Origin: JAAUUJ01 sp964392245
Lineage (GTDB): Bacteria > Cyanobacteriota > Cyanobacteriia > Thermostichales > Thermostichaceae
Direction of reading: 5' to 3'
Assembly: GCA_964392245.1 (NCBI GenBank)
Contig: CAYMOX010000003.1
Span: forward strand, 1-64,000
DNA length: 64,000 bases
In this document: one piece after another, positions 43,250-51,989 of the stretch
Numbering within the stretch: the stretch's first letter is position 1
Layout: each line of letters opens with the position of its first letter
The notes under the pieces: generated by a model
The model's input: the letters and a program-made list of their open reading frames with translations, nothing else
What the model was told of the DNA's origin: nothing
The model's database searches: none
Program-made: the position numbers and the translations under genes

Positions 43250-44008
43250 TCATGGCGCAGGGCGAGAAGCGAGTTCATCCCATCTCTGTTGACACCAATC
43301 CAGGGCAACGTGCAGATCTGAGGTGGCCTGGGGGTAAGTCAGGGTCGGGCGAGTGATCACCATGAGTTGGATTCCCAACTGCCGTGCTGCATTCTGCTTG
43401 ATCTCCAGACCCCCAGCATAGCCAGAATCCTTGGTCACCACCCTCTCGATCTGTAGCCGTGACCAGAGTTGCAGTTCTTCCTCTAGGGAAAAAGGTGGGC
43501 GTGCCAGGATCAGCTGCTCTGGAGAAAATCCTGCTGTGATGGCTTGATGGAGAGAGTCTGGCAGGATGCGAGCCCAAATGTCTGCCTGGGAAAGCCAGGG
43601 TTTGAAACGGGAGAGGGATTGAACTCCTAGAGTCAGAAGCAGGCGCTGATCTCTGAAATCAGCAGATTGTAACAGCTGATCCAGACTTGAAAAGCACTGG
43701 ACTTCAGGGTACAGAGGTGGGGAGGGTCGTTCAAACCGCAGATAGGGTAGGCCACTTTGAAGAGCAAGCTGTGAAATCTCTACGGCAAAGGGATGGGATG
43801 CATCCAGAATTAAATGAATCTGATGATCCTGCAAAAAGGTGGGCAGCAGGCGTAGGGTTAAAGCTCCGGCATGAACAGGTCCCGGAAGGTGGTGGTAGAG
43901 ACGTTGGGCTTGGGGGGCTACTACACTCACGACCCAGGGAAGTCTGGCTTCACTCAGTAAACGAGCCAGAGCAACACTATCCCCTGTACCCCCAATCAAC
44001 CAGATCAT
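43250..44008 (-). CDS. cobK: precorrin-6A reductase CobK/CbiJ
   Basis: Reduces precorrin-6A (or cobalt-precorrin-6A) with NADPH in corrin ring synthesis for vitamin B12. The N-terminus IWLIGGTGDSVALARLL, then LILDASHPFAVEIS and VTKDSGYAGGLEIKQNAARQLGIQLMVITRP (in part) are family features of CbiJ. Length 252 is normal. It is a solitary cob gene here; no cobalamin riboswitch was recognised upstream. The B12 it helps make could serve the B12-type radical SAM protein at 49.8 kb, but that is only a thought. Confidence 0.9.
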   Translation of the reverse strand: MIWLIGGTGDSVALARLLSEARLPWVVSVVAPQAQRLYHHLPGPVHAGALTLRLLPTFLQDHQIHLILDASHPFAVEISQLALQSGLPYLRFERPSPPLYPEVQCFSSLDQLLQSADFRDQRLLLTLGVQSLSRFKPWLSQADIWARILPDSLHQAITAGFSPEQLILARPPFSLEEELQLWSRLQIERVVTKDSGYAGGLEIKQNAARQLGIQLMVITRPTLTYPQATSDLHVALDWCQQRWDELASRPAP

Positions 44009-44105
44009 CTACACACTGTAGAAGAACAACTGAGGCCGATTCTCTCTCTCATGCTACTCTGACCAGCAGATCTCGCTTTCATTATCACGCTCCGCAGGTG
44101 GACCG

Positions 44106-44555
44106 ATGGAGATTCACTTTCAAACGGAAGCCCAAAAAAGCTGCTATCTGAAAGTGGCGGGCTGGATGGATCAGCTTTTTGGGGATACCCCCTGGGAACG
44201 TCTGGATGGCCCCGGCTTCGGTCTATTCATGGGATCCGCCTGGGTGGAGGTGATCATCCTGCCCTGGGAAACCCACAACAGCATGATTCAGGTGCGCTCG
44301 GTGGTGGTGAAGGGAGCCCAACAAACCTCGGATCTCTACCAATTTCTGCTCCAGCAAAATGCAGAGTTACACTTTGGAGCGTTCGCCCTGGATCGGGAGG
44401 GACAGATTCTGCTGCAACACACGATTGTCGGATCCACCTGCGATGCCCTGGAACTGGAAACCTCGGTACGGGAGGTGCTGGATATTGCGGATGCCTACGA
44501 CGATCAAATTCGATCGGTCTGGGGAGGGGAACGCGCGCTTGATCAGGAGCCTTAG
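44106..44555 (+). CDS. YbjN/CesT-like domain protein
   Basis: A 149-residue protein with the alternating alpha-beta layout of YbjN and type III secretion chaperone-like folds, as found widely in cyanobacteria: GDTPWERLDGPGFGLFMGSAWVEV, a strand-rich middle, LYQFLLQQNAELHFGAFALD and a final helix with ADAYDDQIRSVWGG. Such proteins are thought to bind or stabilise partners. It is divergent from cobK and precedes ligA, whose start lies 63 bases downstream. Confidence 0.75.
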   Translation: MEIHFQTEAQKSCYLKVAGWMDQLFGDTPWERLDGPGFGLFMGSAWVEVIILPWETHNSMIQVRSVVVKGAQQTSDLYQFLLQQNAELHFGAFALDREGQILLQHTIVGSTCDALELETSVREVLDIADAYDDQIRSVWGGERALDQEP

Positions 44556-44618
44556 TCGGATCCTCTCAACTCTAGCAGCGGCTAAAGTTGCTCTAGCAGG
44601 TTACGGGAGGTACACACA

Positions 44619-46706
44619 GTGGATCCACAGCCAGCCCAGACAACGCTAGAGAACTCCTCAGAGACAGGGGAACGTCAGAGGCTTGTGGAACTGCGTCAGC
44701 TCTTGCAGCGGGCCAGTGTTGCCTATTACGTCGAGGATGCCCCTCTGATGGAGGACAGTGTCTACGACCAGCTATATCGGGAACTGCAGGTCCTGGAGAG
44801 CCGCCACCCCGATCTGATCACCCCCGACAGTCCAACCCAGAGGGTGGGAGAAAAACCGGCGCTGGAATTTGTCACCGTCCGACATCACATTCCTATGTAT
44901 AGCCTGGAGAACGCCTTCAACCTGGAGGAACTGCAGGAGTGGGAAGAAAGGCTGTTGCGAGTCTTGGGCATCTCTAATCCCACGGATCTGAGCTACACCT
45001 GTGAATTAAAAATCGATGGCTCGGCCCTGGCGCTGACCTACGATGACGGACTGCTAAGGCGAGGGGTAACACGAGGAGATGGGCTGGCTGGGGAAGAGAT
45101 CACCTCGAATGTGCGCACGATCCGCTCCATCCCCCTGCGCCTGGCGGTCCCCGAGCCTCCACCGCGCCTGGAAGTGAGAGGAGAAGCATTTCTCTCCTTT
45201 GCTGAATTTCAACGCATTAACCAGATCCGGGCTCAGGCAGGGGATCCGCTGTTTGCCAACCCACGCAACTGTGCCGCCGGAACCCTACGCCAGCTGGATA
45301 GCCAGATTGTGGCGGATCGGAAGCTGGACTTTTTTGCCTATACCGTTCACTTTCCGCAGGGGTGGCCGCAGGGAACTCTACCCACCACCCAATGGGAAGC
45401 GCTGCAGATCTTGAAAACCTTCGGTTTTGTCGTCAATCCCCATTCTCAGCTCTGTCACACTCTAGAGGAAGTTAAAACCTTCTATGCATTCTGGCATCCT
45501 CACTCGTTAACCCCGGAGCGCTCCCTTGCCTATGCCAGTGATGGTGTGGTGGTGAAGCTCAACCCTTTTTCTCTGCAGGAGGAGGTAGGGTTTACCCAAA
45601 AGTTTCCCCGCTGGGCCGTTGCCCTCAAATATCCAGCGGAAGAAGTGCCCACCCGCATTCGTCAGATCATTGCCAGTGTGGGCCGCACCGGAGCCGTGAC
45701 GCCTGTGGCCGAGTTGGATCCTGTGCAGTTAGCGGGAACCACCGTCAGCCGCGCCTCCCTTCATAACGCTGATCGGCTGCGGGAGCTGGATGTGCACCTG
45801 GGAGATACGGTGATTGTGCGCAAGGCAGGCGAGATCATTCCAGAAATTGTCTCAGTGTTGCCAGATCTGCGACCTCCCCAGGCCCAACCCTATTTCCTGC
45901 CCAGCCACTGTCCCGAATGTCAGACTCCCCTGGAACGGTGGCAACAGGAGGCTGTCACCCGCTGTCCTAATCTCCACTGTCCGGCGCGGGTGCGGGGGAA
46001 TCTACAGCACTGGGCCAGTCGGGATGCCCTGGATATTGAGGGGTTGGGGGAAATGTTAATCCGGCAACTGGTGGATCGTCTGCAGGTGCGATCGGTGGCA
46101 GATCTTTATGATTTGCAGGCGGATCAGGTGGCACAACTGGAGCGCATGGGTAAAAAATCAAGTCAAAAACTGATTCAGGCCATTCAGCGATCCTGTGAAC
46201 AACCCTGGGCGCGGGTGTTATACGGCTTGGGCATCCCCCATGTGGGAGCAGTCACAGCCCGAACTCTGGCGACCCATTTTCCCTCGGCAGCTGATCTGGC
46301 GGCGGCCACCCCTGAGCAGATCAGCACCATTTATGGCATTGGTCAGGAGATCGCGGATTCGATTACCCACTGGTTCAGTCAACCCCACCATCAAGAGCTG
46401 TTGCAGGCCCTGGCCACTGCTGGCGTCACTCTCCAGGCAAAGCCAAGTGAAGCTGAGGCTCCGGTCTCGCGGGTGCTGACGGGAAAGAAGGTTGTGATTA
46501 CGGGCACGCTACCTACCCTCTCCCGATCCGAGGCCAAGGAGTGGATTGAATCGCGCGGCGGCAAGATCGTCTCCAGTGTGAGTAAGCAGACGGATTACCT
46601 GGTGGTGGGTAGTGAGGCAGGATCCAAACTGGAAAAGGCTCAGTCCCTGGGCATCCCCCAATTGACCGAGGCAGAATTGCTGGCCCTGGATCCTGAGTCA
46701 CCTTAA
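44619..46706 (+). CDS. ligA: NAD-dependent DNA ligase LigA
   Basis: Seals nicks during replication and repair using NAD. The adenylation domain carries the catalytic lysine in CELKIDGSA (Lys131). It is followed by the OB fold, a four-Cys zinc finger (CPECQTP, then CPNLHCPARV), helix-hairpin-helix repeats and a C-terminal BRCT domain (GKKVVITGTLPTLSR). At 695 residues it is complete. The start is GTG at 44619, with GGGAGG 8 bases upstream. The stop overlaps the convergent murI stop by 4 bases. Confidence 0.97.
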   Translation: MDPQPAQTTLENSSETGERQRLVELRQLLQRASVAYYVEDAPLMEDSVYDQLYRELQVLESRHPDLITPDSPTQRVGEKPALEFVTVRHHIPMYSLENAFNLEELQEWEERLLRVLGISNPTDLSYTCELKIDGSALALTYDDGLLRRGVTRGDGLAGEEITSNVRTIRSIPLRLAVPEPPPRLEVRGEAFLSFAEFQRINQIRAQAGDPLFANPRNCAAGTLRQLDSQIVADRKLDFFAYTVHFPQGWPQGTLPTTQWEALQILKTFGFVVNPHSQLCHTLEEVKTFYAFWHPHSLTPERSLAYASDGVVVKLNPFSLQEEVGFTQKFPRWAVALKYPAEEVPTRIRQIIASVGRTGAVTPVAELDPVQLAGTTVSRASLHNADRLRELDVHLGDTVIVRKAGEIIPEIVSVLPDLRPPQAQPYFLPSHCPECQTPLERWQQEAVTRCPNLHCPARVRGNLQHWASRDALDIEGLGEMLIRQLVDRLQVRSVADLYDLQADQVAQLERMGKKSSQKLIQAIQRSCEQPWARVLYGLGIPHVGAVTARTLATHFPSAADLAAATPEQISTIYGIGQEIADSITHWFSQPHHQELLQALATAGVTLQAKPSEAEAPVSRVLTGKKVVITGTLPTLSRSEAKEWIESRGGKIVSSVSKQTDYLVVGSEAGSKLEKAQSLGIPQLTEAELLALDPESP

Positions 46707-47557
46707 CGGGGAAAGGGAAAGACGGGCTGCAACTGCACCTGCTTGACCCTCAGCGGTTGATCCAGCCAGTGACTGGCCAGCAGGGTAAAGCTCTCGGGAT
46801 CACCGCTGACATAAAAGGTATGGGTCGGGGCTGCCGAGTCCAGTCGCCGCAAACCCCACAGCTCCAGTTCCTGCACCACCGCTTTAACCAGGGCATGGGC
46901 GGGATCGATCACCGTCACCTGAGGAGGTAATAGAGGTCGCAGGAGCGGATCTAAAAGGGGATAGTGGGTGCACCCGTAGACCAGCGTGTCAATCTGCTGT
47001 TGCAGGAGCGGATTCAGGTTTTTATGAATCGCAGCCATTAAATCCTGACTCTGCAGCTGATTCGCTTCAATCAGAGGGACAAACTCAGGGCAGGGCTGCT
47101 CCCAACAGAAAACCTGCTGATCCCGAAACCCACTGACTTCAGCAATGGCTCGCAGGTAGGCATGACTGGCAACGGTGGCTGGGGTGGCGATAACTCCAAT
47201 TCGGGATCCGGCGTCAACTGCTGCCCGTGCTCCTGGCAAAATCAGCCCCAGAAGAGGCACCGGAGATTCAGATCGCACCTGATCCAGGGCCAGTGCCGAA
47301 CTGGTGTTGCAGGCCATGACCACCATCTTGACGGGATGATCGATCATCCAGGCCAGAATTTCGCGAACATACTGCAGGATCTCGGCAGGAGACCGCTGAC
47401 CATAGGGAAGCCGCGCGGTATCGCCAAAATAAAGCAGTTCCTCCTGAGGCAGGTGCCGCCGCAGTTCTCTCCAGACGGTTAGGCCCCCCACCCCACTATC
47501 AAACACACCGATCGGGAGGGAGGCAGTGAGGTCCAGGCCAGGAGCATATGCAGTCAT
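46703..47557 (-). CDS. murI: glutamate racemase
   Basis: Converts L- to D-glutamate for peptidoglycan. The two catalytic cysteines sit in MACNTSSA and YGCTHYPLL, with IGVFDSGVGGLTVWREL near the start. I use ATG 47557 (MTAYAPG), giving 284 residues. A TTG at 47602 would add 15 residues and overlap the stop of the upstream amidase gene (TTGA), a possible coupled start. With the amidase it forms a cell-wall pair on the minus strand. Confidence 0.94.
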   Translation of the reverse strand: MTAYAPGLDLTASLPIGVFDSGVGGLTVWRELRRHLPQEELLYFGDTARLPYGQRSPAEILQYVREILAWMIDHPVKMVVMACNTSSALALDQVRSESPVPLLGLILPGARAAVDAGSRIGVIATPATVASHAYLRAIAEVSGFRDQQVFCWEQPCPEFVPLIEANQLQSQDLMAAIHKNLNPLLQQQIDTLVYGCTHYPLLDPLLRPLLPPQVTVIDPAHALVKAVVQELELWGLRRLDSAAPTHTFYVSGDPESFTLLASHWLDQPLRVKQVQLQPVFPFPR

Positions 47558-47598
47558 AGGTTTCGGTTCTGGGATCCCATGGGGTAAGCAGGGCCGGA

Positions 47599-49686
47599 TC
47601 AAGGGGTTTGCCCCTGCAGATAGGCTTTGATGCCAGCAGCAATCGCCCTGGCAAGTTGAGTTTGATACTCAGGTGTCGCCAGCTTACTGCCTTCCGTTGG
47701 ATTCGTCAGGTATCCCAATTCCAGCAGCACAGAGGGCATGGTGGTCGGAGTTTCACGCACCATAAAAAAGCGAGCCCTGCGAATGCCGCGATCTGTGGCT
47801 CCCGATCCTTGAATCAGAGCCTGATGCATGGTTTGGGCCAGGCGGGCACTATCTGGACGCAGGTAGTAGGTCTCGATCCCATAAACACTGGAGCGATCGA
47901 GAGCATTGGCATGGATACTCACCAGAATGGCAGCATTGGCCGCCACAGCAGTATCGACGCGGGGTTGGAGCAGGATCTCACGATCATCAGTACGGGTCAT
48001 GACCACCCCGATCCCTTCGGCCAGGAGCAGTTGCTCAACCTGCTTGGAAATATTGAGAGTAATGCCCTTCTCCTGAATTCCTCCCACTCCGATTGCTCCA
48101 GGATCACGGCCTCCATGCCCAGCATCAATGGCAACTATTCCCTGAGTGACCCCAGGTAAGACTGGATTGCTGGGTGGGGCGGCTATTGGCGGGGGTGTAC
48201 TCTGACCTTCCCACTGCAGCAAGAGGGTGATCTGGCGGGATCCCTGCCCGGGATTGGGCTCGATGACATTGAAGTCACGGGTGGGCTGTACCAGAATACT
48301 GACGCTATTTTCGGTCTCCTGCACAAACCGGATCCGCTCCACCGGACCATCGGCGGGCAACCCTGGATCAGGCAGACTGATGGGCAGCCGTGCTGGTGCT
48401 ACGGAAATGCGGTACCCCCCACTTTCGGGATCCCAACCACTGCGGTAGAACAGGAATCCATCCGCCTTGATCAGCAGTTGATTCCCCTGAAGCTGTACCG
48501 CACTGATCGTGGCCAGGGGGCCGTCATAATCACTGGGGGGTTGGGGAACTAAACTGGCCTGATCGCGTCCACCTGCAGGCACGATCCACACGCCTCCTTG
48601 GGCGGTATCGTAACGGGTTTCCCAATCCCCGGCGGTAGGATCCACCTCCAGGACCACTCGGGCGATGGTGGGTTCAAATTGACCAATCCGCAGCTGCGAC
48701 ACCCCCAACCGATTCACTGTGAGCGAGCGCTGCTGTAGAGAAGGACTGAGTGCCGTATTGAGAAAATCAACAATGATCCGGTCGGGATCGGCAATCCGTC
48801 TGACATTGGCAGAGGCAGCTCCCGAGGTTTTGACAAAAAAGCCTTCCTCGGTGGGGGTGACCTGGAGCAGGTCGATCAAATTCCCGGTTGAGCGAGGGGG
48901 AGGGAGAGGCAGTGGTGTTACTGCTAGAGAGGGTTGAACTAGGGAAGGCGGAGCCGAAGTAGGAATGATCGGGCTCAGGGGAGCAGGGGTTGGAGATGGA
49001 AAGGATAGAAGCGGCGGCGGAGAGGAAGGGGTCGGTCTGGGCGATGGGAGAGATAAAAGCGGCGGCGGGGAAGAAGCAGGGGCAGCCGTGGGGGTCTCCA
49101 GACGGGGAAGGGTGGCGGGGGTTGCAGCCGTGGGAGCAGGATCCTCAGCAGGGGAGGGAAGGGTCAGATCATCGGCACTGGTGAATTGCACTGCCCAGCG
49201 TTCGGGATTGGCCGTCTGGAGCTGCAATTGGCTGAGGCTGAGGGGCTGATCGGGGGTGACTGCCATAACAAAACGGGTCATGGTGTCATTCAGCTGGCTG
49301 ATGCGAATGCTCTCGACTCTACCGCTAGCCGTGATTTCCTCTGGATCTTGGTCCCATAGGGTATTAGGCAAATCCACCACCACCCGGGGAGGATCCTGCA
49401 GGATAAACAGCTTGGGCCGGGTGGGTCCCTGAGTCGTAATCTCTAACCGTCCCCGATCTGCCGAGTAGGACCAATCGGTAACTCGAGCCTGAGTGGCAGG
49501 AGCCACTTCCGTTAGAGGCTGACCCATAGCCGCCGTCTTCTGACTTCCCCACAAGGGCGCTGCCAGCAGTCCTGAAGACACCACGATCAGGAATAGGAGC
49601 AGCTTCAGCGATTGAGGCCGATCTCCACAACAAATTTCTTGATGGCTTGCTCCAGGCACAGCCACTTTCCTCCTCCACGCCTGCAC
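47599..49686 (-). CDS. amiC: N-acetylmuramoyl-L-alanine amidase with AMIN domains
   Basis: A 695-residue periplasmic cell-wall hydrolase. After a signal-like hydrophobic stretch (LLLFLIVVSSGLLAA, residues 29-43) come two AMIN domains (about 65-165 and 270-365) separated by a Pro/Ser linker with repeated PPLLSxPSP blocks, a further beta-rich region, and a C-terminal Amidase_3 domain. The zinc ligands are the His of DAGHGG, the Glu of QEKG and the His of SIHANA; the catalytic Glu is in LLELGYLTN. Cyanobacterial AmiC proteins of this layout cleave septal wall and make the cell-cell communication pores in filamentous strains. The start is uncertain because residues 1-28 are atypically basic. Confidence 0.93.
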   Translation of the reverse strand: MQAWRRKVAVPGASHQEICCGDRPQSLKLLLFLIVVSSGLLAAPLWGSQKTAAMGQPLTEVAPATQARVTDWSYSADRGRLEITTQGPTRPKLFILQDPPRVVVDLPNTLWDQDPEEITASGRVESIRISQLNDTMTRFVMAVTPDQPLSLSQLQLQTANPERWAVQFTSADDLTLPSPAEDPAPTAATPATLPRLETPTAAPASSPPPLLSLPSPRPTPSSPPPLLSFPSPTPAPLSPIIPTSAPPSLVQPSLAVTPLPLPPPRSTGNLIDLLQVTPTEEGFFVKTSGAASANVRRIADPDRIIVDFLNTALSPSLQQRSLTVNRLGVSQLRIGQFEPTIARVVLEVDPTAGDWETRYDTAQGGVWIVPAGGRDQASLVPQPPSDYDGPLATISAVQLQGNQLLIKADGFLFYRSGWDPESGGYRISVAPARLPISLPDPGLPADGPVERIRFVQETENSVSILVQPTRDFNVIEPNPGQGSRQITLLLQWEGQSTPPPIAAPPSNPVLPGVTQGIVAIDAGHGGRDPGAIGVGGIQEKGITLNISKQVEQLLLAEGIGVVMTRTDDREILLQPRVDTAVAANAAILVSIHANALDRSSVYGIETYYLRPDSARLAQTMHQALIQGSGATDRGIRRARFFMVRETPTTMPSVLLELGYLTNPTEGSKLATPEYQTQLARAIAAGIKAYLQGQTP

Positions 49687-49825
49687 TCAACTATATCAGC
49701 GTGTTTCGGGGAGGAAACGCCATCAGCCGTAATTTCCCATGAGATTCAGTCTCGAATCTCCTCCTTGGCAGCGATCCCTGTACCTCGACTAAGGTGAGAG
49801 AGGTCTTTGCCGATCCTGGCCCTCC

Positions 49826-51457
49826 ATGTCCTCTCCCTCTCGATTCGCCGCTGAGCAACTACTCTTCACCCCTGCAGTGCCGACAGAGGATGCAGTCAGG
49901 ATCATCTATGCCTTTCCCAACACCTACGCAGTCGGGATTACCAGCCTGGGCTATCAAATGATTTGGTCAATGCTGGCGGTGCGTCGGGATGTAGCGGTGG
50001 CCCGACTCTTCACTGATCTGCACGAACCCCTGCCTGCCTCCCCGGAGCTGCTGGGATTTTCCTTTTCCTGGGAGCTGGACTACGCCCACATCCTCACTTT
50101 GCTGGAGGATCAGGGTGTTCCTATTCACAGTGAGGCTCGGGGGGAATCGGATCCGCTGATCTTTGGGGGAGGACCTGTCTTAACCGCCAATCCAGAACCT
50201 TTTGCGACTTTTTTTGATCTGATCCTGTTGGGGGATGGAGAAGGTCTGGTGGAGGAGCTGATCTCGGCCTACCAGGACTGCCGCGGGGCAACCCGACAAC
50301 AAAAACTGGAGCGCCTAGCCCAGGTGCAGGGGGTTTATGTCCCCGCCCTCTACAATCCGATCTACAGTGGAGCGGGGGAGCCTCTGGTATGCATTCAGCC
50401 TTTATCTCCAGACGTTCCCGATCAGATCCAGAAACGCACTTACCGGGGCACGACCCTCTCGGCCTCCACGGTTGTGACCCCCCATGCCGCCTGGGAAAAT
50501 ATCTACATGGTCGAGGTGGTGCGCAGCTGCCCGGAGATGTGTCGCTTTTGCCTGGCCAGTTACCTGACCCTGCCCTTCCGCACGGCTGCTGTAGAAGATC
50601 ACCTGATCCCGATGGTGGAGCGTGGCCTACAGGTGACCGATCGTATTGGCTTATTAGGAGCTTCCGTCACCCAGCATCCCCAGTTTGCCGAGCTATTGGC
50701 TTATTTGAACCAGGATCGGTTTGATGGGGTACGACTGAGCCTGGCATCGGTGAGGACGGCAACGGTAACCCCAGAACTGGCCTCCCTCCTGCATCGGCGG
50801 GGAGTCCGCTCCATTACGGTGGCGATTGAAAGTGGATCGGAGCGGCTGCGTCAGGTGATCAATAAAAAACTGCCCCAGTCGGATATTTTGCAGGCAGCGG
50901 TTGCGGCTGAGGCGGGAGGCCTCACTGCCATGAAATTCTACGGGATGGTGGGGATTCCCGGCGAAACGGAAGCGGATCTGGAAGCCACGGTGGACATCTT
51001 TCGCCAGTTAAAGAAGGTGGCTCCCAAGCTTCGCTACACTCTGGGATGCAGCACCTTTGTCCCCAAGGCCCAGACCCCCTTTCAGTGGTACGGCGTGGAT
51101 CCTAAGGCGGAGAAAAAGCTCAAGGGCTTGGCCCGGTCGCTGGGCAAGCTGGGGGTGGAGTTTCGTCCCGAAAGCCACAACTGGTCTGTGATTCAGGCTC
51201 TGATCTCGCGGGGAGATCGGCGGGTCGGCGCGGTTCTGGAACAGGCCCGTGGGTATGGAGATTCTCTCAGTAGCTATAAACGGGCCTTCAAGGATCTGCA
51301 AGGACAAGTCCCGCCTCTGGATTACTACGTTCACAGCACCTGGAGTGATGAGGGTGTCCTGCCCTGGGGACATCTGCGAGGAGGCCTGGCTCCAGAGCGT
51401 CTGATCCAACATCGGCAAGAGGCGGCAGGGATCATGGACAGTCCTGTGCCCGTTTGA
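49826..51457 (+). CDS. B12-binding-type radical SAM protein, function unknown
   Basis: A 543-residue protein. Residues 1-190 resemble a cobalamin-binding-like Rossmann domain (YAFPNTYAVGITSLGYQMIW) but lack the DxHxxG cobalamin ligand motif. Residues of about 215-440 are a radical SAM domain with CPEMCRFC as the 4Fe-4S binding triad, followed by GGLTAMKFYGMVGIPGETEAD. It is similar in layout to the N-terminal part of the TIGR03960 proteins. Such enzymes modify RNA, lipids or cofactors, and the substrate is unknown. A terminator for psbY lies just past its stop. Confidence 0.85.
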   Translation: MSSPSRFAAEQLLFTPAVPTEDAVRIIYAFPNTYAVGITSLGYQMIWSMLAVRRDVAVARLFTDLHEPLPASPELLGFSFSWELDYAHILTLLEDQGVPIHSEARGESDPLIFGGGPVLTANPEPFATFFDLILLGDGEGLVEELISAYQDCRGATRQQKLERLAQVQGVYVPALYNPIYSGAGEPLVCIQPLSPDVPDQIQKRTYRGTTLSASTVVTPHAAWENIYMVEVVRSCPEMCRFCLASYLTLPFRTAAVEDHLIPMVERGLQVTDRIGLLGASVTQHPQFAELLAYLNQDRFDGVRLSLASVRTATVTPELASLLHRRGVRSITVAIESGSERLRQVINKKLPQSDILQAAVAAEAGGLTAMKFYGMVGIPGETEADLEATVDIFRQLKKVAPKLRYTLGCSTFVPKAQTPFQWYGVDPKAEKKLKGLARSLGKLGVEFRPESHNWSVIQALISRGDRRVGAVLEQARGYGDSLSSYKRAFKDLQGQVPPLDYYVHSTWSDEGVLPWGHLRGGLAPERLIQHRQEAAGIMDSPVPV

Positions 51458-51468
51458 GGGATCGGATC

Positions 51469-51499
51469 AAAAAGCCCCCACTGAGGAAAAGTGAGGGCA
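51469..51499 (-). terminator. Rho-independent terminator after psbY
   Basis: On the minus strand GCCCTCACT (51497-51489) pairs with AGTGGGGGC (51482-51474), with one mismatch, across a short loop, and TTTTT follows. It sits about 30 bases past the psbY stop. The same hairpin read forward lies past the radical SAM gene but has a weaker tail. Confidence 0.75.
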
Positions 51500-51526
51500 G
51501 TTGGGAATCAAAGGGAGTGTAGAGAT

Positions 51527-51670
51527 CTATTTCTCACTAGCAAAGGGGTTGTTGCCCTTAGCTCCAAAGAGTTTTGCCTCACCTTTAGTGGCAGCTTTGA
51601 GGATGTTATAGGCAGCCCAGGCTACAGCCAGGAGAATCGGGCCAAAAACGATCAAAACGCGTAAATCCAT
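51527..51670 (-). CDS. psbY: photosystem II protein Y (PsbY)-like small subunit
   Basis: A 47-residue single-helix protein. The start MDLRVLIVFGPILLAVAWAAYNI (N-terminal charged MD, helix, Trp and Asn near its end) follows the PsbY (ycf32) pattern. The C-terminal 20 residues (KGEAKLFGAKGNNPFASEK) are hydrophilic and longer and less typical than in known PsbY. PsbY sits at the edge of photosystem II near cytochrome b559 and is not essential. GGAGAAACTCCC provides the ribosome-binding site. A terminator follows and an HLR1-like site lies in the upstream region. Confidence 0.7.
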   Translation of the reverse strand: MDLRVLIVFGPILLAVAWAAYNILKAATKGEAKLFGAKGNNPFASEK

Positions 51671-51824
51671 GGGAGTTTCTCCAGGTGGGTGTCAGTAGAC
51701 AAAAAATTATTATTCCTTAAGCTTAGCTCAGGCTGAGCATTCTCTTCCCCTGAAAAGGGTTCTTCTCAAGAAGATCCGATCCTTTTCCCTCTGATCTGGT
51801 TAAGAAATTTATGCTACGGTTAAA

Positions 51825-51840
51825 TGTAGAGAAATGTAAT
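51825..51840 (-). promoter_or_regulatory. HLR1-like (RpaB) site
   Basis: On the minus strand the site reads ATTACATTTCTCTACA. This matches the HLR1 consensus (G/T)TTACA(T/A)(T/A)NN(G/T)TTACA at all but two defined positions. RpaB binds HLR1 at promoters of photosystem and high-light genes. It lies between the divergent psbY gene and the small frame at 51865. Identical 15 bases occur at 42196. Binding is inferred only. Confidence 0.4.
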
Positions 51841-51864
51841 CACCAATACGAAATCGAGTTCGAT

Positions 51865-51939
51865 ATGGCTCTCATCGCACTTTTTCTGTTTGTGGTTTTT
51901 CTGGTGGTGCGCAGTCTTCACGCTCAGATGGACTCCTGA
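51865..51939 (+). CDS. candidate 24-residue hydrophobic peptide
   Basis: ATG GCT CTC opens a 24-codon frame encoding MALIALFLFVVFLVVRSLHAQ and a short polar end. That is a single membrane helix with a positive and polar C-terminus, like the very small subunits of photosynthetic complexes. I do not recognise it as PsbM, PsbT, PetL, PetN, PsaM or Psb30. An HLR1-like site is 25 bases upstream, and it is divergent from psbY, which makes a photosynthetic role conceivable. No strong ribosome-binding site is visible, so it may not be a gene. Confidence 0.35.
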   Translation: MALIALFLFVVFLVVRSLHAQMDS

Positions 51940-51989
51940 TCTGATTGGATCCAGACCAGATATGGATTCGCAGCCCCAGATTCACATCA

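Noticed and set aside
49000..49090. GC-rich tandem repeat in DNA
   Set aside because: It is the coding repeat of the amidase's Pro/Ser linker (PPLLSxPSP blocks), not an independent repeat element.
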